In this document: piece after piece, positions 63,799 to 64,000 of the stretch
Numbering within the stretch: the stretch's first letter is position 1
How the letters are laid out: every line of letters begins with the position of its first letter
Origin: Nostoc sp. XA010
Lineage (GTDB): Bacteria > Cyanobacteriota > Cyanobacteriia > Cyanobacteriales > Nostocaceae
Direction: 5' to 3'
Assembly: GCF_020829625.1 (NCBI RefSeq)
Contig: NZ_JAIVFX010000016.1
Span: 101,916-165,915, forward strand
DNA: 64,000 bases
Position numbers and translations under genes: made by a program
The notes under the pieces: generated by a model
What the model saw: the letters and a program-made list of their open reading frames with translations, nothing else
Database searches by the model: none
What the model was told of the DNA's origin: nothing

Positions 63799-63940
63799 AA
63801 TATACAGTTTACTCGCTTACCTCCGTGCGCCTGTTTCTTGAGAGCATCTTGTTTTTTAAGCCTTCGACAAAACGTAACTGTTCACAGGATCTGAAACGCT
63901 ACAATCAAAAATGGGTTACTGAGATGGTAGATTAAAATGC

Positions 63941-64000
63941 ATGGATGAAAACTGCCTCGCCTACGGAATTGAAATTTCGGATTCAGATTGGGAAAAAACT
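63941..64000 (+). CDS. start of a gene cut by the window end
   Basis: Twenty codons open to the last base: CLAYGIEISDSDWEKT after MDEN. The ISDSDWEKT pattern recalls the N-terminal DUF6444/IS66-type segment (ITxxDWxxTPxSV). Too short to decide. Confidence 0.35.
   Translation, partial: MDENCLAYGIEISDSDWEKT

Overview
The window is chromosomal DNA of a cyanobacterium, most likely a filamentous, Nostoc-like member of the Nostocales. It carries chlM (chlorophyll synthesis), petN (cytochrome b6f), ccmP (carboxysome shell), the split pntAA-pntAB-pntB transhydrogenase, ycf46, UPF0182, DUF1350, DUF2808 and multi-GAF sensor kinases. It is also rich in HIP1 octamers (GCGATCGC) and in heptameric short tandem repeats, both typical of this group. 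Identifications come from reading the translations and recognising motifs; no database search was run.

Layout. 1-3041: 3' part of a large hybrid sensor kinase. 3241-4699: ccmP and a pentapeptide-repeat gene, both on the minus strand. 5180-7374: DUF1350 gene and argC, convergent. 7420-8331: decayed ISAs1-type insertion sequence. 8332-11655: secreted GloVer-repeat protein, a 21-bp minisatellite between long inverted repeats, and glpK. 12022-13911: CPBP protease and a PAS-Crp regulator. 13912-16446: a mostly non-coding stretch with one small secreted protein. 16447-18628: egtD, then a toxin-antitoxin pair whose vapC toxin is split by a palindromic element. 18652-29296: UPF0182 protein, three small unknowns, neutral invertase and an SDR, a lipoprotein-like methyltransferase, an amino-acid permease and a small membrane protein. 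30457-34037: two unknown exported proteins and a four-cysteine membrane protein. 34262-39388: DEDDh exonuclease, membrane protein, kinase remnant, petN with a 53-codon follower, and a four-GAF kinase whose first GAF has the DXCF and CH cysteines of a dual-cysteine cyanobacteriochrome. 39637-41182: orphan DUF433 antitoxin, wrecked toxin-antitoxin modules and an AlkB-type dioxygenase. 41274-44241: pnt operon. 45003-49323: DUF2808 protein, a MITE, then the conserved rpmH-rnpA-PH-yidC-khpB-yceD cluster. 50277-57202: ycf46, SH3 protein, peptidoglycan-binding/SPOR protein and sbcC. 57328-64000: heptad-repeat coiled-coil ORF, DUF4288 pseudogene, cation/proton antiporter, chlM, small membrane proteins, a nucleotidyltransferase and the start of a further gene.

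The functional core is housekeeping: protein synthesis and membrane insertion, photosynthesis and carbon concentration, redox balance, arginine synthesis and glycerol use. The unusual content is mobile and repetitive DNA. The best cases are a 128-bp MITE with inverted ends and a 10-bp flanking duplication, which shares a 37-bp identical end with the decayed transposase locus about 38 kb away; a palindromic insert that breaks vapC; and two unrelated 21-bp arrays.

No tRNA, rRNA, CRISPR array or prophage was recognised. I found no convincing complete new defence system. The best candidates for undescribed biology are the exported pair at 30457-32687, the mixed-type bilin kinase at 36260, and the repeat elements.
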